This document shows, piece by piece, positions 44,030 to 54,237 of a DNA stretch of 64,000 nt. The first letter of the stretch is position 1; each line of letters starts with the position of its first letter. The DNA is from Prionace glauca (Eukaryota; Chordata; Chondrichthyes; Carcharhiniformes; Carcharhinidae), in assembly GCA_037974335.1 (NCBI GenBank), contig CM075760.1, positions 11,998,600 to 12,062,599 of the forward strand, read 5' to 3'. Position numbers and translations under genes: made by a program. The notes beneath the pieces are model-generated. The model was not told the DNA's origin and made no database searches. It worked only from the letters and a program-made list of their open reading frames with translations.

Positions 44030-44668
44030 AAGAGTTTGATCCATGGCCTCATGTGCTGTGGTGTTTCAAAATCTACATTGAATACAAGAGTTGGGATGTC
44101 TTGTTGAAGTTGTACAAGACCACACTTGGAGTACTGTGGAGTTCTGTTCATCCTATTATAGAAAGGATATTATTAAACTAGAAAGAGTGCAGAAAAGATT
44201 TACTAGGATTCCAACGGGACTTGATGGATTGAGTTATAAGGAGAGGCTGGATAGACTGTGACTTTTTTCTCTGGAGTGTAGGAGGCTGAGGGGTGATCTT
44301 ATCGAGGTCTATAAAATAATGAGGGGCACAGATCAGCGAGATAGTGAATATCTTTTCCCAAAGGTCGGGGAGTCTAAAACTAGAGGGCATAGCTTTAAGG
44401 TGAGAGGGGAAATACAAAAGTGTCCAGAAAGGCAATTTTTTCACACAGAGGGTGGTGAGTGTCTGGAACAAGCTGCCAGAGGCAGTAGTAGAGGGGGGTA
44501 CAATTTTGTCCATTAAAAAGCATTTAGACAATTACATAGGAGAGGATGGCTATAGAGGGATATGGGCCAAACGTGGGCAATTGGGATTAATTTAGTGGTT
44601 TAAAAAAAGGGGCTGCATTGAGAAGTTAGATCGAAAGGCCTGTTTCCATGCTGTAAACCTCTATGACT
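44030..44668 (+). repeat. CR1-like LINE (family E), plus orientation
   Basis: Decayed RT C-terminal coding: KSWDVLLKLYKTTLGVLWSS in one frame, then DQRDSEYLFPKVGESKTRGH in another, and a 3' UTR ending 'ccatgctgtaaacctctatg'. Frame disruptions are frequent. Confidence 0.8.
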
Positions 44669-45280
44669 CAATTACATACTTTTTACTTGTTGTGAGATTT
44701 CCTGCCTCTACCACCTTTCCTCCGTTTCTCTCTCCATGGACTCTGACCAGAATTCTCTGGCCATTCATGCCGGTAGGATTCTGCATTCCTGCCGGCAGCA
44801 CACACCTCCGCCCGTGGGTTTTCTGCTGGTGTGGGGTGATGTTAATGTGAATTCCCATGGGGAGCAGTTGATCAGAGAGTCCTGCTGCTAGCAAACATCA
44901 CATCACTTCCCATCAGCGGGAAGCACACTGCTGGGAGGCCGGAGAATCTTACCCACTGTCTGACCTGTGAGTATTTCCAGCATTTTCTGTGTTTATTTCA
45001 GATATCCCACAGCTGCTCTATTTTGCTATTATTTTATTGGAGGCATTGCTCACAGAACCAACTTTAGAAACACGATTGACTAATTTTTTTAATCCACAGA
45101 TGCTCTGGTCCGCCTTGTTGTCCAACAAGGGGCATACACGTGATGGGTCGTGCGAGGGCTGCTCTTGGATGTTGCTTCGAGAGTTGCCTAGTGCTTCATG
45201 TCGTTAGCGTACACTTAAACTGATGGGCAACATGACTGCTCAGTGACTATCACTGTTTGTTGTGCAGATACATGGATTTG
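44669..45280. other. No gene recognised
   Basis: Mixed-composition sequence. I see no long frame with family resemblance, RNA gene or strong repeat signature. Confidence 0.5.
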
Positions 45281-45281
45281 G

Positions 45282-45560
45282 GCCAGTATCTGTGGGAGTT
45301 TGCACATTCTCCCCGTGCTTGGATGGGTTATCTCCGGGAGCTCAGGTTTCCTCCCACACCCCAAAAAACGTGCACTTAGGCTGATTGGCAGTAACACATT
45401 GTCCCTAAATTAGTCTCCCCTCAATCTGGTTATAATTCCTTTATTGTGGAGTCCAATAGGCGTAGACAAAGGTCGTAGGGAGAAGAGGGCACTCACAATG
45501 TTAAAATGGTGGCACAGGCTCATTGGGCCGAAGGGCCGGTTTCCCAGGCTGTGTTGTTCT
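45282..45560 (+). repeat. Diverged SINE fragment
   Basis: 'gtttgcacattctccccgtg' and 'aggtttcctcccacacccca' are SINE body phrases, followed by a tail 'cattgggccgaagggccggt'. The head is missing. A short 'aatgctggaaaatctcaaca' repeat follows at 45585-45670. Confidence 0.6.
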
Positions 45561-45842
45561 CTGTTCTTTGTAATTATGAAACAAAATGCTGGAAAATCTC
45601 AACAGGTCAGACAGCATCTGTGGGGATGGAACTAAAGTCTGAAACATTGACTCTGTTCTCTCTCACAGATCAGCTCCTGTGATCCTTGGGTGGAGTTTGA
45701 GGGATTGGAAGATTCTGTTAAGGTCCTGGTTAGTTGTGAGTAAATAAAATCCCTATTCTTCACTTCCTGCCTCTTTCCCTCTCCTCCCATGTATCCAATA
45801 GTCATGTGTAGACCCACCTCCCTTCCCTGAAGGGTGCTACAT

Positions 45843-46590
45843 AAGAACATAAGAAATAGGAGCAGGAGTAGGCCATCTAGCCCTTCGAACCTGCCCCCCC
45901 ATTCAATAAGATCATGGCTGATCTGAAGTGGATCAGTTCCACTTTCCCACTTTCTCCCCATAACCCTTAATTCCCTTGTCTATCAGAAACCTATCTACCC
46001 GTGACTTAAATATATTTAGCGAGGCAGCCTCCACCACTTCAACGGGCAGAGAATTCCAGAGATTCACCACCCTTTGAGTGAAGAAGTTCCTCCTCAACTC
46101 TCATCTAAACTGTCCCCCCTTATCTTGAGGCTGTGCCCTCTAGTCCTGCTGTCCTTTCTAAGCAGGAAGAATCTCTCTACCTCTACCTATCCATCCCCTT
46201 CATTATCTTATACGTCTCTATAAGATCCCCCCTCATTCTTCTCGATTCCAGCAAATACAGACCCAGTCTATTTAGTCTCTCTTCATAGTCCAACCCCCTC
46301 ATCTCCGGTATCAGCCTAGTGAACCTCCTCTGCACTCCCTCCAAGGCCAAAATATCCTTGCGCAAGTGCGGCGACCAAAACTGCACACCGTACTCCAGCT
46401 GCGGCCTCACCAGTGCCCTATACAGTTGCAGCAAGACCTCCCTGCTTTTATATTCTGTCCCCCTCGCTATAAAGGCCAGCATCCCATTTGCACCTGCAGA
46501 CTGGGTTTTTGCGACTCATGCACAAGGACCCCCAGGTCCCTCTGCACCGTAGCATGCTGCAGCTTTTCGCCCTTTAAATAGGGGTCAGAG
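45843..46590 (-). repeat. LINE-A, minus orientation
   Basis: The minus strand encodes MLAFIARGTEYKSREVLLQL, VRPQLEYGVQFWSPHLRKD, then RRMRGDLIETYKIMKGMDR, and continues to the 3' end complement at 45843. It is interrupted in frame before its C terminus. Confidence 0.85.
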
Positions 46591-46784
46591 TAGGTGCAGC
46601 CTTGATGGGCCGAACGGCCTTCTTCTGGCCGTTCTATGGGATTCTATGGTTCAACTCACAATTTCAATTCACTCTAAACAATGGGACAGACACACACCTC
46701 CCATCAACATTGTATATGAATAGACACGTTTCAGTCCTGGATGTGATTAACAGCAACAATAACAGCAGAATCCAACTCACGTAA

Positions 46785-47543
46785 TCACTTGTGAACTAGC
46801 CTGTGTCTCAGCAGGAGGGAGGACCAAGTAAATCTCTGCCCACAAACAGAGCAGATGAATGGCGTCTCCCTGGTGTGCATGCGCTGGTGCTCCTGTAGGA
46901 TAGATAACCTGCTGAATCCCTTCCCACATGCAGAGCAGGTGAAAGGTCTCTCTCCAGTGTGAATTCGCTGGTGTATCAGCAGGTTGGCTGACTGTGTGAA
47001 TCTCTTCCCACACTCAAAGCAGATGAATGACTTCTCTCCAGTGTGAATTCGCTGGTGTATCAGCAGGTTGGCTGACTGAGTGAATCCTTTCCCACAGTCT
47101 GAGCAGATGAATGGCCTCTCTCCAGTGTGAACACGCAGGTGTATCAGTAGGTTGGCTGACTGTGTGAATCTCTTCCCACACTCAAAGCAGATGAATGACT
47201 TCTCTCCAGTGTGAACACGCAGGTGTATCAGTAGGTTGGAGGACTGAGTGAATCTCTTCCCACACTCAGAGCAAGTAAATGGTCTCTCCCGGGTGTGAAC
47301 TCGATGGTGTGTTAGCAAGTTGGTTGACTGAGTGAATCCTTTCCCACACTCTGAGCAGATGAATGGCCTCTCTCCAGTGTGAACACGCAGGTGTGACTGC
47401 AGTGTGGATGACTTGCTAAATCCCTGCCCACACGTGGAACAGGTGAAAGGACTCTCCCCAGTGTGAACCCGTTGATGAGTTTCCAGGGCAGATGGGCAAC
47501 GGAATCCCTTCCCACAGTCCCCACATCTCCATCTTTTGTCCAT
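46785..47543 (-). CDS. C2H2 zinc-finger protein ZNF-G
   Basis: The start at 47543 gives Met-Asp-Lys-Arg-Trp-Arg-Cys, the local equivalent of MEKPWKC; the frame is open for 38 more codons upstream to a Met at 47657, but that part resembles the non-coding leader of the other genes. Nine C2H2 fingers run to the end (LVHK, stop). Fingers 5 and 7 ([18 protein letters not shown]) are near-duplicates, and 6 is close, showing unit duplication inside the array. All zinc ligands are kept. DNA binding is inferred. It starts 300 bp from ZNF-H on the other strand with no CpG island between them. Confidence 0.92.
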   Translation of the reverse strand: MDKRWRCGDCGKGFRCPSALETHQRVHTGESPFTCSTCGQGFSKSSTLQSHLRVHTGERPFICSECGKGFTQSTNLLTHHRVHTRERPFTCSECGKRFTQSSNLLIHLRVHTGEKSFICFECGKRFTQSANLLIHLRVHTGERPFICSDCGKGFTQSANLLIHQRIHTGEKSFICFECGKRFTQSANLLIHQRIHTGERPFTCSACGKGFSRLSILQEHQRMHTRETPFICSVCGQRFTWSSLLLRHRLVHK

Positions 47544-47736
47544 GGTGCCGGTATCCCTGTGTCTCTGCAGGTTGAGCCAGTTGGGTTTTTGTGGAGATTG
47601 AGCAGTTTTCATGATCACTTTTTCCTCCTGCTGGCCCCACAAATTTACCACATTCATTCAGCTCACATTCACAGGTTGCTTTTGTGTTTGTGTGAACTCT
47701 CTCTCACTCCCTTTTTTTCTTTTTTTAAAATCACAG

Positions 47737-47843
47737 GATTGAGGAGGAGGGGGATTGACAATCGGGAATCTCGAATCAAACATCACACCAGAATCTGAGA
47801 ATCATCCAGTTTGTCATAACCTGAATATCACAGGACTTCCAAC
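47737..47843 (+). other. 5' part of ZNF-H exon 2
   Basis: A pyrimidine tract and 'aaatcacag' end at 47736; the leader 'gattgaggaggagggggatt' follows and matches the orphan leader at 34732. Confidence 0.6.
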
Positions 47844-49910
47844 ATGGAAGGAAACAGTCCCGTTCTCAGCGGGGAGAAACGGTACACGTGTTCTGTGTGT
47901 GGACAAACATTCAGCCAATCATCTGGCCTTTTGAAACATCAGCGAGCTCACACTGGAGGCAGGCTGTTCATTTGCAGTGTTTGTGGGAAAGGATTTACTC
48001 GATCATTCACCCTTCTCAGACACCAACGAGTTCACACTGGGGAGAGGCCGTTTACCTGCTCTGTGTGTGGAAAGGAATTCACTCAGTTATCCTGCCTGCT
48101 GACACACCAACACACTCACACTGGGGAGAGGCTCTTCACCTGCTCCGAATGTGGGAAGGGATTCATTAATTCAACTAATTTGCAGACACACCAGCGTGTT
48201 CACACTGGAGAGAGACCTTTCACCTGCCCTGCGTGTGGCAACGGATTCACAAATTCATCCAACCTGCAGAGACACCAGCGAGTTCACACTGGGGGCACCC
48301 CGTTCACCTGCTCTGTGTGTGGAAGGGAATTCACTCAGTTATCACATCTGCAGAGACACCAGCGAGTTCACACTGGGGAGAGACCATTGACCTGTTCTGA
48401 TTGTGGAAAGGAATTCACTCAGTTATCTCATCTGCAGAGACACCAGCGAGTTCATACGGGGGAGAGACCATTTACCTGTTCTGTGTGTGGAAGGGAATTC
48501 ACTCAGTTATCTCATCTGCAGAGACACCAGCGAGTTCACACTGGGGAGAGACCATTCACCTGCTCTGAGTGTGGGAAGGGATTCACTCAGGCAAATGACC
48601 TGCTCAGACACAAACGGGTTCACACTGGGGAGAGACCATTTATCTGCTCTGAGTGTGGGAAGGGATTCACTACCTTATCCAGCTGGGAGGGGCACAAGCG
48701 AGTTCACACTGAGGCAAGAACTTTGAGCTGCACCGAGCCTGGGAAGGGAGTCACAGTCTCACCCAGTCAGCAGGGACACCGGAGAGTTCAGACTGAGGAC
48801 GGTCCGGTTCCCCGCCCCGAGGACGGTCCGGTTCCCCGCCCCGAGTCTGGGAAGGGAGTCACAGTCTCACCCAGTCAGCAGGGACACCGGAGAGTTCAGA
48901 CTGAGGACGGTCCGGTTCCCCGTCCCGAGGACGGTCCGGTTCCCCGCCCCGAGGACGGTCCGGTTCCCCGCCCCGAGGACGGTCCGGTTCCCCGCCCCGA
49001 GGACGGTCCGGTTCCCCGCCCCGAGGACGGTCCGGTTCCCCGCCCCGAGGACGGTCCGGTTCCCCGCCCCGAGTCTGGGAAGGGATTCATTCCGTTCTCT
49101 AACCTGCTGACAGACGAACGAGGCGAGACTGATGAAAGACCTTTTACATGTCCAGACGGAGGGACTTGTTTTCAGAGTTCTGTGGAATCGGGGTCCCATC
49201 AACACGGTCACACTGACGAGAGACTATTCAGCTGCTCTCACTGTGGGGCTGCGTTCACACGATCGTCTGACCTCACTGAACACCAATGCACACACTCTGG
49301 GGAAAAGCTCCTCACTTTCCCCAAACATGGAAAGGGATTCACTCGGTCATCCAACCTGCTGACACACCAGCAAGGTCGCAGTGTGAAGAGGGGGTTCACT
49401 TGTCCCGAGTGTGGGAAGGGATTTACTCAGTCAACCAACCTGCTGACACACCAGCAAGGTCGCAGTGTGAAGAGGGGGTTCACTTGTCCCGAGTGTGGGA
49501 AGGGATTTACTCAGTCAACCAACCTGCTGACACACCAACGGGTTCACACCGGGGAGAGGCCCTTCCTCTGCTCCCAGTGTGGGAAGAGTTTTATTAATTC
49601 CACTAACCTGCTGCGGCACCAGCGAGTTCACACTGAGGAGAGACCATTCATGTGCTCTGAGTGTGGGAAGAGATTCACTCAGTTACCACATCTACAGAGA
49701 CACCAGCGAGTTCACACAGGGGAGAAGCCGTTCGCCTGCACTGTGTGTGAGAAGGGATTCGCTCAGTTATCGCACCTGGTAAGACACCAGCGAGTTCACA
49801 CCGGGGAGAAACCATTCACCTGCTCCCAGTGTGGGAGGGAATTCACCCAGTCAAATGACTTGCTGAGACACCAGAGAGTTCACACTGAGGAGAGACCCTT
49901 CATGTGCTGA
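47844..49910 (+). CDS. Large C2H2 zinc-finger protein ZNF-H with internal minisatellite
   Basis: Open frame of 688 residues; the first Met precedes [14 protein letters not shown]. About ten good fingers come first. The array then decays: one unit has lost its Cys pair ([11 protein letters not shown]), and nine copies of an 8-residue unit EDGPVPRP follow, split by a repeated 20-residue remnant. Two or three more worn units are followed by about seven well-formed fingers at the end. Two of these ([17 protein letters not shown] type) are a direct 84-bp duplication. The frame ends at TGA within MC-stop, where the next unit has lost two bases. The protein would have two finger clusters joined by an acidic, Pro-rich linker. 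No KRAB domain is seen. Confidence 0.9.
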   Translation: MEGNSPVLSGEKRYTCSVCGQTFSQSSGLLKHQRAHTGGRLFICSVCGKGFTRSFTLLRHQRVHTGERPFTCSVCGKEFTQLSCLLTHQHTHTGERLFTCSECGKGFINSTNLQTHQRVHTGERPFTCPACGNGFTNSSNLQRHQRVHTGGTPFTCSVCGREFTQLSHLQRHQRVHTGERPLTCSDCGKEFTQLSHLQRHQRVHTGERPFTCSVCGREFTQLSHLQRHQRVHTGERPFTCSECGKGFTQANDLLRHKRVHTGERPFICSECGKGFTTLSSWEGHKRVHTEARTLSCTEPGKGVTVSPSQQGHRRVQTEDGPVPRPEDGPVPRPESGKGVTVSPSQQGHRRVQTEDGPVPRPEDGPVPRPEDGPVPRPEDGPVPRPEDGPVPRPEDGPVPRPEDGPVPRPESGKGFIPFSNLLTDERGETDERPFTCPDGGTCFQSSVESGSHQHGHTDERLFSCSHCGAAFTRSSDLTEHQCTHSGEKLLTFPKHGKGFTRSSNLLTHQQGRSVKRGFTCPECGKGFTQSTNLLTHQQGRSVKRGFTCPECGKGFTQSTNLLTHQRVHTGERPFLCSQCGKSFINSTNLLRHQRVHTEERPFMCSECGKRFTQLPHLQRHQRVHTGEKPFACTVCEKGFAQLSHLVRHQRVHTGEKPFTCSQCGREFTQSNDLLRHQRVHTEERPFMC
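48795..49070 (+). repeat. 24-bp coding minisatellite in ZNF-H
   Basis: Unit gaggacggtccggttccccg plus cccc. Two units at 48795-48842, a 60-bp spacer duplicated from 48735-48794, then seven units at 48903-49070. Units are nearly identical (one t for c). The length keeps the frame. Confidence 0.95.
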
Positions 49911-50146
49911 CTATGGGAAGAGATTCACTCAGTTATCGCACCTGGTAAGACACCAGAGAGTTCACACTGAGGAGAGACCCTTCATGTGCTGACTATGGGA
50001 AGAGATTCACTCAGTTATCGCACCTGGTAAGACACCAGAGAGTTCACACTGAGGAGAGACCCTTCATGTGCTGACTATGGGAAGAGATTCACTCAGTTAT
50101 CGCACCTGGTAAGACACCAGAGAGTTCACACTGAGGAGAGACCCTT
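49901..50146 (+). repeat. 82-bp tandem array of broken fingers
   Basis: Three units starting at 49901, 49983 and 50065, nearly identical, then a diverged unit from 50147. Each is a finger (normally 84 bp) that has lost two bases (tgctgactatggg for a 15-base tgctctgagtgtggg), putting a TGA after ATG TGC. The deletion therefore came before the amplification. Confidence 0.95.
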
Positions 50147-50530
50147 CATGTGCTGACTGTGGGAAGAGATTCACTCAGTTATCCAGTCTGCTGAAACACC
50201 AGAGAGTTCACACTAGGGGGAGGTCCACCTGTTCTACATGAGAAAACAGATCCTCTCAGTCATCCTGTCTCCTTCGATCACCAGTAATTTCACATTGGGA
50301 AAAACCCTTTAAATGTCGGGACTGTGGGAAATACAATAAATGTTCCTGGGAACTGCAACTTCTACATGTTCACACTGATGAGATACCGTTCAGGGGCTCT
50401 CACTGCAGATGCACCCAGGAAATAATTTTAACTCACTGTACCCAGAAATTTCACAGTGTGGACAGCCTCCACCTGCCCTGAATGTTGGAAGGAATTTGCT
50501 TATTTATCCCATGTGCTGAGATACCAGTGA
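50147..50530 (+). pseudogene. Decayed zinc fingers downstream of ZNF-H
   Basis: Worn finger text continues: 'gactgtgggaagagattcac', 'tttaaatgtcgggactgtgg', 'gccctgaatgttggaaggaa' and 'tcccatgtgctgagatacca'. Frames are broken. It marks the former length of the ZNF-H array. Positions 50531-51320 hold no recognised gene. Confidence 0.75.
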
Positions 50531-51410
50531 GTTCACAATTAAATACAGTGATCAGATTTTGCTGTTAATCATGTTCAGGATTGAATCATGTTCATTGGGG
50601 TCTGTTTCTGCTGATGTCAGTAAACCCCACCCTAGCTATAGGGGCTGATCATCTTGCTAAAAGTCAAATAAATCAACTTTGCATCAAATAAACTTGTATT
50701 CTTTTTACTAACTCCGACGTCGTCAGGTCTCTCCCCTCCCCTGTCTCCTCCCTCCTCACCTCCAACAATAAGTGTGAGGATTTCATGGAGTTCCTCTGTC
50801 ACTAAGATTGAGACAATCTGATCAACTGCCTCTGCTGCTTCCTCCCTTCCACTAGCCCATTGGACTGAACGGCTTCCCCTGAACCCCACATCTTCCCCTC
50901 GTTTCTTTCTCATATCCCTTCATGTCCATCAGATCCACCATGTGCTCACAAAGGGCTGGATGGACACCCCCTCTGCTGTAACAATTGGTCATCAACCCCA
51001 AATTGCTGATCGCCAAACTTACCCACGTAAACTGCTATTGTTCTCACTTTCCAGGTGTTACCCTGACGCTATTAAATATTTGATATGTGAAACTAACAAA
51101 CAATGGTGTGTGGGTTTGTTACTGACATATTGACAGAGGTCAGGATGGACGCGAACTATCATCACACGGTGTGAATGGTCGGAGCTGGAACTTGGGTTTT
51201 GTACTCTATAGGGAGGTTGGGGAGGGGAGGAAGAAAGTGGGGTTAGGGTTATAATCAGATCAACCACGATCATATTGAACAATGGAATAGCCTCAAAAAG
51301 CTGGGTGGCCTGCTCCTAACTCGTATGAGAATTCCTACAGTGCAGGAGGCCATTCTGCCCATCGAATCTGCACCAACCAGGCCTTATCCCCACAACCCCA
51401 TGCATTGGTA

Positions 51411-51476
51411 TGTCATTAGGTTGCTTAACTCAGTGAATCCCTTCCCACACTCAGAGCAGAGGAATGACCTCTCTCT
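51411..51476 (-). pseudogene. Isolated zinc-finger fragment inside a SINE
   Basis: The minus strand reads [20 protein letters not shown], about 20 residues of a typical local finger including its Cys pair but without the His pair. SINE sequence lies on both sides. Confidence 0.8.
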
Positions 51477-51554
51477 AATACTAATCCCCTGACACTAGGC
51501 TCAATTTTGAATGGCCAATCAACCTAACCTGTGCATCTATGGACTGTAGGAGGA

Positions 51555-51716
51555 TTCGCATTCTAATCAGTAATCTCTAAACTGTCTGTGCTTTATATGC
51601 TCTGTCTGAGGCCAGAACTCTCCATTCACCTGACGAAGAGGCAGTCCCCTCGAAAGCACGTGAGTATATTATCAAATAAATAGGTTGGACTAAAACCTGG
51701 TGTTGTCAGACTTTTT
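51555..51716 (+). repeat. Foldback-type repeat half, flanked by 12-bp direct repeats
   Basis: From 'ttcgcattctaatcagtaat' to 'ggtgttgtcagactttt'. The direct repeat actgtaggagga is at 51543-51554 and 51717-51728. It contains ctgacga (51630-51636) and gaaa (51652-51655). Confidence 0.75.
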
Positions 51717-51989
51717 ACTGTAGGAGGAAACCAGAGCATCCAGAGGAAATGCATGCAGACACGGGGAGAATGTGCAAATTCGATACAGATAATGACCCAA
51801 GGCCGGAATTGAACACGGGTCCCTGGTGCTGTGAGACAGTAATCCTATCCACTGTGATGCCCTGTGGCAGGATCTCATCCTCACTTTCCCAGATTCAAAC
51901 AAAGACTGTCCATCTCTAATGGCAGCCAGATTGTCCACAATCCTCTGCGCTGTAGAAACTGTTCTATCTGCCTCAGGCTGGCCGGGTGG

Positions 51990-52240
51990 ATGGCACATGT
52001 TCAGTCACTGACAGGTCACAATGCCTATGTGATTGATGGCAGCTCCGGACTAATAGAAAGAGGAGGCGGGGCTGGAGGACTGTACAGGAGCATCTGGTCC
52101 TCCAACCAATTGGAGAGAATGAGGGGCGGGCCTGAGCCTGGGTCTCCCTCATTGGCTGAAACCCTGCACCATTGTGAAACTGCTCTGTGTCTGAGCCAGG
52201 AGAAGGTCCTCCCCCCACCCCCCCTCCCCCACACACACTG
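51990..52240. promoter_or_regulatory. Promoter-like segment P5, diverged relative of P1-P4
   Basis: It has 'ggaggcggggctggaggac', 'tggtcctccaaccaattgg' (compare tggtcctccagccaatcaga in P1 and P3), and 'ctcattggctgaaa'. CpG density is moderate. No plus-strand ZNF follows. On its minus side the nearest minus-strand ZNF is ZNF-G. Confidence 0.45.
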
Positions 52241-52400
52241 GGTGCACGTAGATCAGGAATGTGGGGCTGAAGTGCAAACAAAACATCAACAAAAGGTTTT
52301 TATTTAGAAAACTGAGAATGTGTATATGGCTGCAACATCGAGTTTCAGATTATGTTCAGTAACAAACTGAAATTATGCAGATTTCCCTCACTAAATGAAT

Positions 52401-52470
52401 GCTTCTGCCTGCTTTTGAAGGAGGACCATTCACGTGTTAGGCAAACGCGATAACCACTAAATACAGAAAC
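52401..52470 (-). tRNA. tRNA-Val(AAC)-like sequence, probably a pseudogene
   Basis: Read on the minus strand it starts GTTTCTGTA, has AGTGGTTATC (D arm), TTTGCCTAACACGTGAA (anticodon stem with loop CTAACAC, anticodon AAC) and ends CAGAAGC. The acceptor stem GTTTCTG/CAGAAGC pairs fully with one G-U. The T arm has a mismatch and a weak B box (TTCAAAA), the element is about two bases short, and no T-run terminator follows closely. It is tRNA-Val-derived, probably not functional. Confidence 0.55.
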
Positions 52471-52542
52471 AAGTGACAAAGACAGCAACAGGTGTGAACC
52501 ATTCAGATCCTGGAATCCCTTCAACATTGACTGATCTATAAA

Positions 52543-52935
52543 GTTTAATTTATTCGTCACAAGAAAGGCTTACCTTAACATTGCAATGAAGTTAGTATGA
52601 AACTCCCTGAGTATCCACTGTCCAGTACCTGTTCGGGATAATGTACCAAACCAGCACATCTTTCAGAATTTGGGAGGAAATCCAGAGGACAAACACGCAG
52701 ACATGGGGAGAATGTGCAGACTCCACACAAACAGGCCGGAACAGAACCCGGGTCCCTGGCGCTATGAGACAGCAGTGCTAACCCACTGTGTCACCGTGCC
52801 CCCAGGAATCGAACCAGGGTCCCTGGCGCTGTGAGACAGCAGTGTCTAACCCACTGTGTCATCGTGCCCCTGGGAATCGAACCCGGGTCCCTGGCGGTGA
52901 GACAGCAGCGCTAACCCACTGTTTCACAGTGCAGC
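52543..52935 (-). repeat. tRNA-derived SINE (second subfamily) with triplicated head
   Basis: The tail complement 'cattgcaatgaagttagtat' is at the left. The head complement (gaacccgggtccctggcgct to cccactgtgtca) occurs three times in tandem at about 52738-52800, 52801-52871 and 52872-52932. Confidence 0.85.
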
Positions 52936-53029
52936 AGGACCAACATTTGTGTTTGAACTAACATCACCATGGATTGATCAGTTGTTGCTGTTTGTGGAAT
53001 CTTACTGTGCACAAACTGACTGCTGGGAT

Positions 53030-53130
53030 CAGTAACAACTCATATTTATACAACACGTTTATTGCAATAAAACATCCCAAGGTCCTTCAGAGGAATTTTG
53101 TAACAAAATACTGAATCACACTGGGAGTTA
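53030..53130. repeat. Short interspersed repeat
   Basis: 'tttatacaacacgtttattg' and 'aaacatcccaaggtccttca' match a widespread cartilaginous-fish repeat as I remember it; no second copy is seen in the window. Confidence 0.35.
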
Positions 53131-53459
53131 GTGAATTGAGGGGAAAACATGTCTGTACTGATGTTATTGTGGCATCATGAGCGTTCCACATACAACATGA
53201 CTTGTATCTATAAATTCTCATCTTGAACATTTCAATTGAAATTTCAAGGCGAGCAGAGCTTTTTGAGCGGAATGGTTCAGATTCCCATCCCCTTTGATGT
53301 GAACAAGTTGTTTCTGATTTCCCTACAGAGGTTGTCTATTAAACATTGACTGAACACAGGGGGTGAATGTGAGAAGCTGAAGTTTCCAGTTGAAGAGGTT
53401 CCCAGTGTCTCTGAGCAGCTGAACTGGGGAAACCTTTGGGCAGAGACTGTCCTGCTGCT

Positions 53460-54070
53460 ATTTCCCTTCCTGACCACCGGGGGTCGCTGTAACACGCCCG
53501 GGCGCTGCTCCGCCCAGTGTCACCTCTTGCCCAGTCCGGCCCGGCCGTTGCTCGTTGGCGGAACATCCGGGTCCTGCAGAGAGGCGGGGTCAGCCGCCAT
53601 ATTGCCATGACATCACTACAGCCCCTCCCCCCCGTCGAGGAAAAAGCGGCGTTTCAGAAATGTAGAAAGTGAGAGAAATTCCCACCCGGAAATCCCGCCC
53701 GGAGCGGAATTAAAATTAAATAAAATACATATTTTTATAAAGAGGCAGGTGGCGGAACCGCGCATGTGCGGTAGTATTTTCCCAGAGCGCACCGCGCGGG
53801 TGTGATTGAAAAACAGACGGAATAAAAAACAGAAATGATTTTCCCTAATGGAGAAGGAACCGAAAGTCTGACGGGTGAGGATGTGAATAATAATCATCAG
53901 AATTTAAAATATTAAAAGATTAACATGGAACTGCCTGGGCGCATGTGCGGGAGGGGATGTCAACCAGAGAGCAGCGCGGGGGACGCCGTCTCCCCTGGCA
54001 ACGCAAGATGGCCGCCAGCGGTGGTGTGATTGTGGCGCAGGCGCAGTAAGGTCTGCCTGCAGCCCATTGT
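53460..54070. promoter_or_regulatory. CpG island with YY1- and NRF1-like sites, no gene assigned
   Basis: CpG-rich, unlike its flanks. It contains 'gccgccatattgcc' (about 53594) and 'caagatggccgccagc' (about 54004), both YY1-like, and 'cgcgcatgtgcgg' (about 53760), 'gcgcatgtgcggg' (about 53940) and 'ggcgcaggcgcag' (about 54035), NRF1-like. Such clusters are typical of broadly active promoters. No frame or splice-linked exon nearby can be assigned; the Ig gene ends 1.9 kb away on the opposite side. Confidence 0.5.
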
Positions 54071-54237
54071 CCAGATTGCCCCCAGTGGATGTGATGGGGA
54101 GGTGCAGCAGATGGAGCAACAATCCCAGTTTCAATGGGGGGAGAGAAGCTGCAATGCTGCTCCCTGTTGTTTACTCCTCTCCCCAGCCTCAGCATTGCAG
54201 AGTGTTTAAACAAGAGGGTGCATTGTCACAGCAGCAG

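Larger units (their letters stand above)
51328..51866 (-). repeat. SINE mosaic with a finger fragment and a foldback repeat inside
   Basis: The outer minus-strand SINE is recognisable at 51328-51408, 51478-51554 and 51717-51866. Two foreign pieces interrupt it: a zinc-finger fragment (51411-51476) and a foldback-repeat half (51555-51716). Confidence 0.75.

Noticed and set aside
47463-47798. A 111-codon plus frame opposite ZNF-G
   Set aside because: Antisense shadow of the ZNF-G start and leader, with no domain resemblance.
48795-49070. Possible CRISPR-like array
   Set aside because: Units are directly adjacent with no variable spacers, and the context is a vertebrate coding exon.
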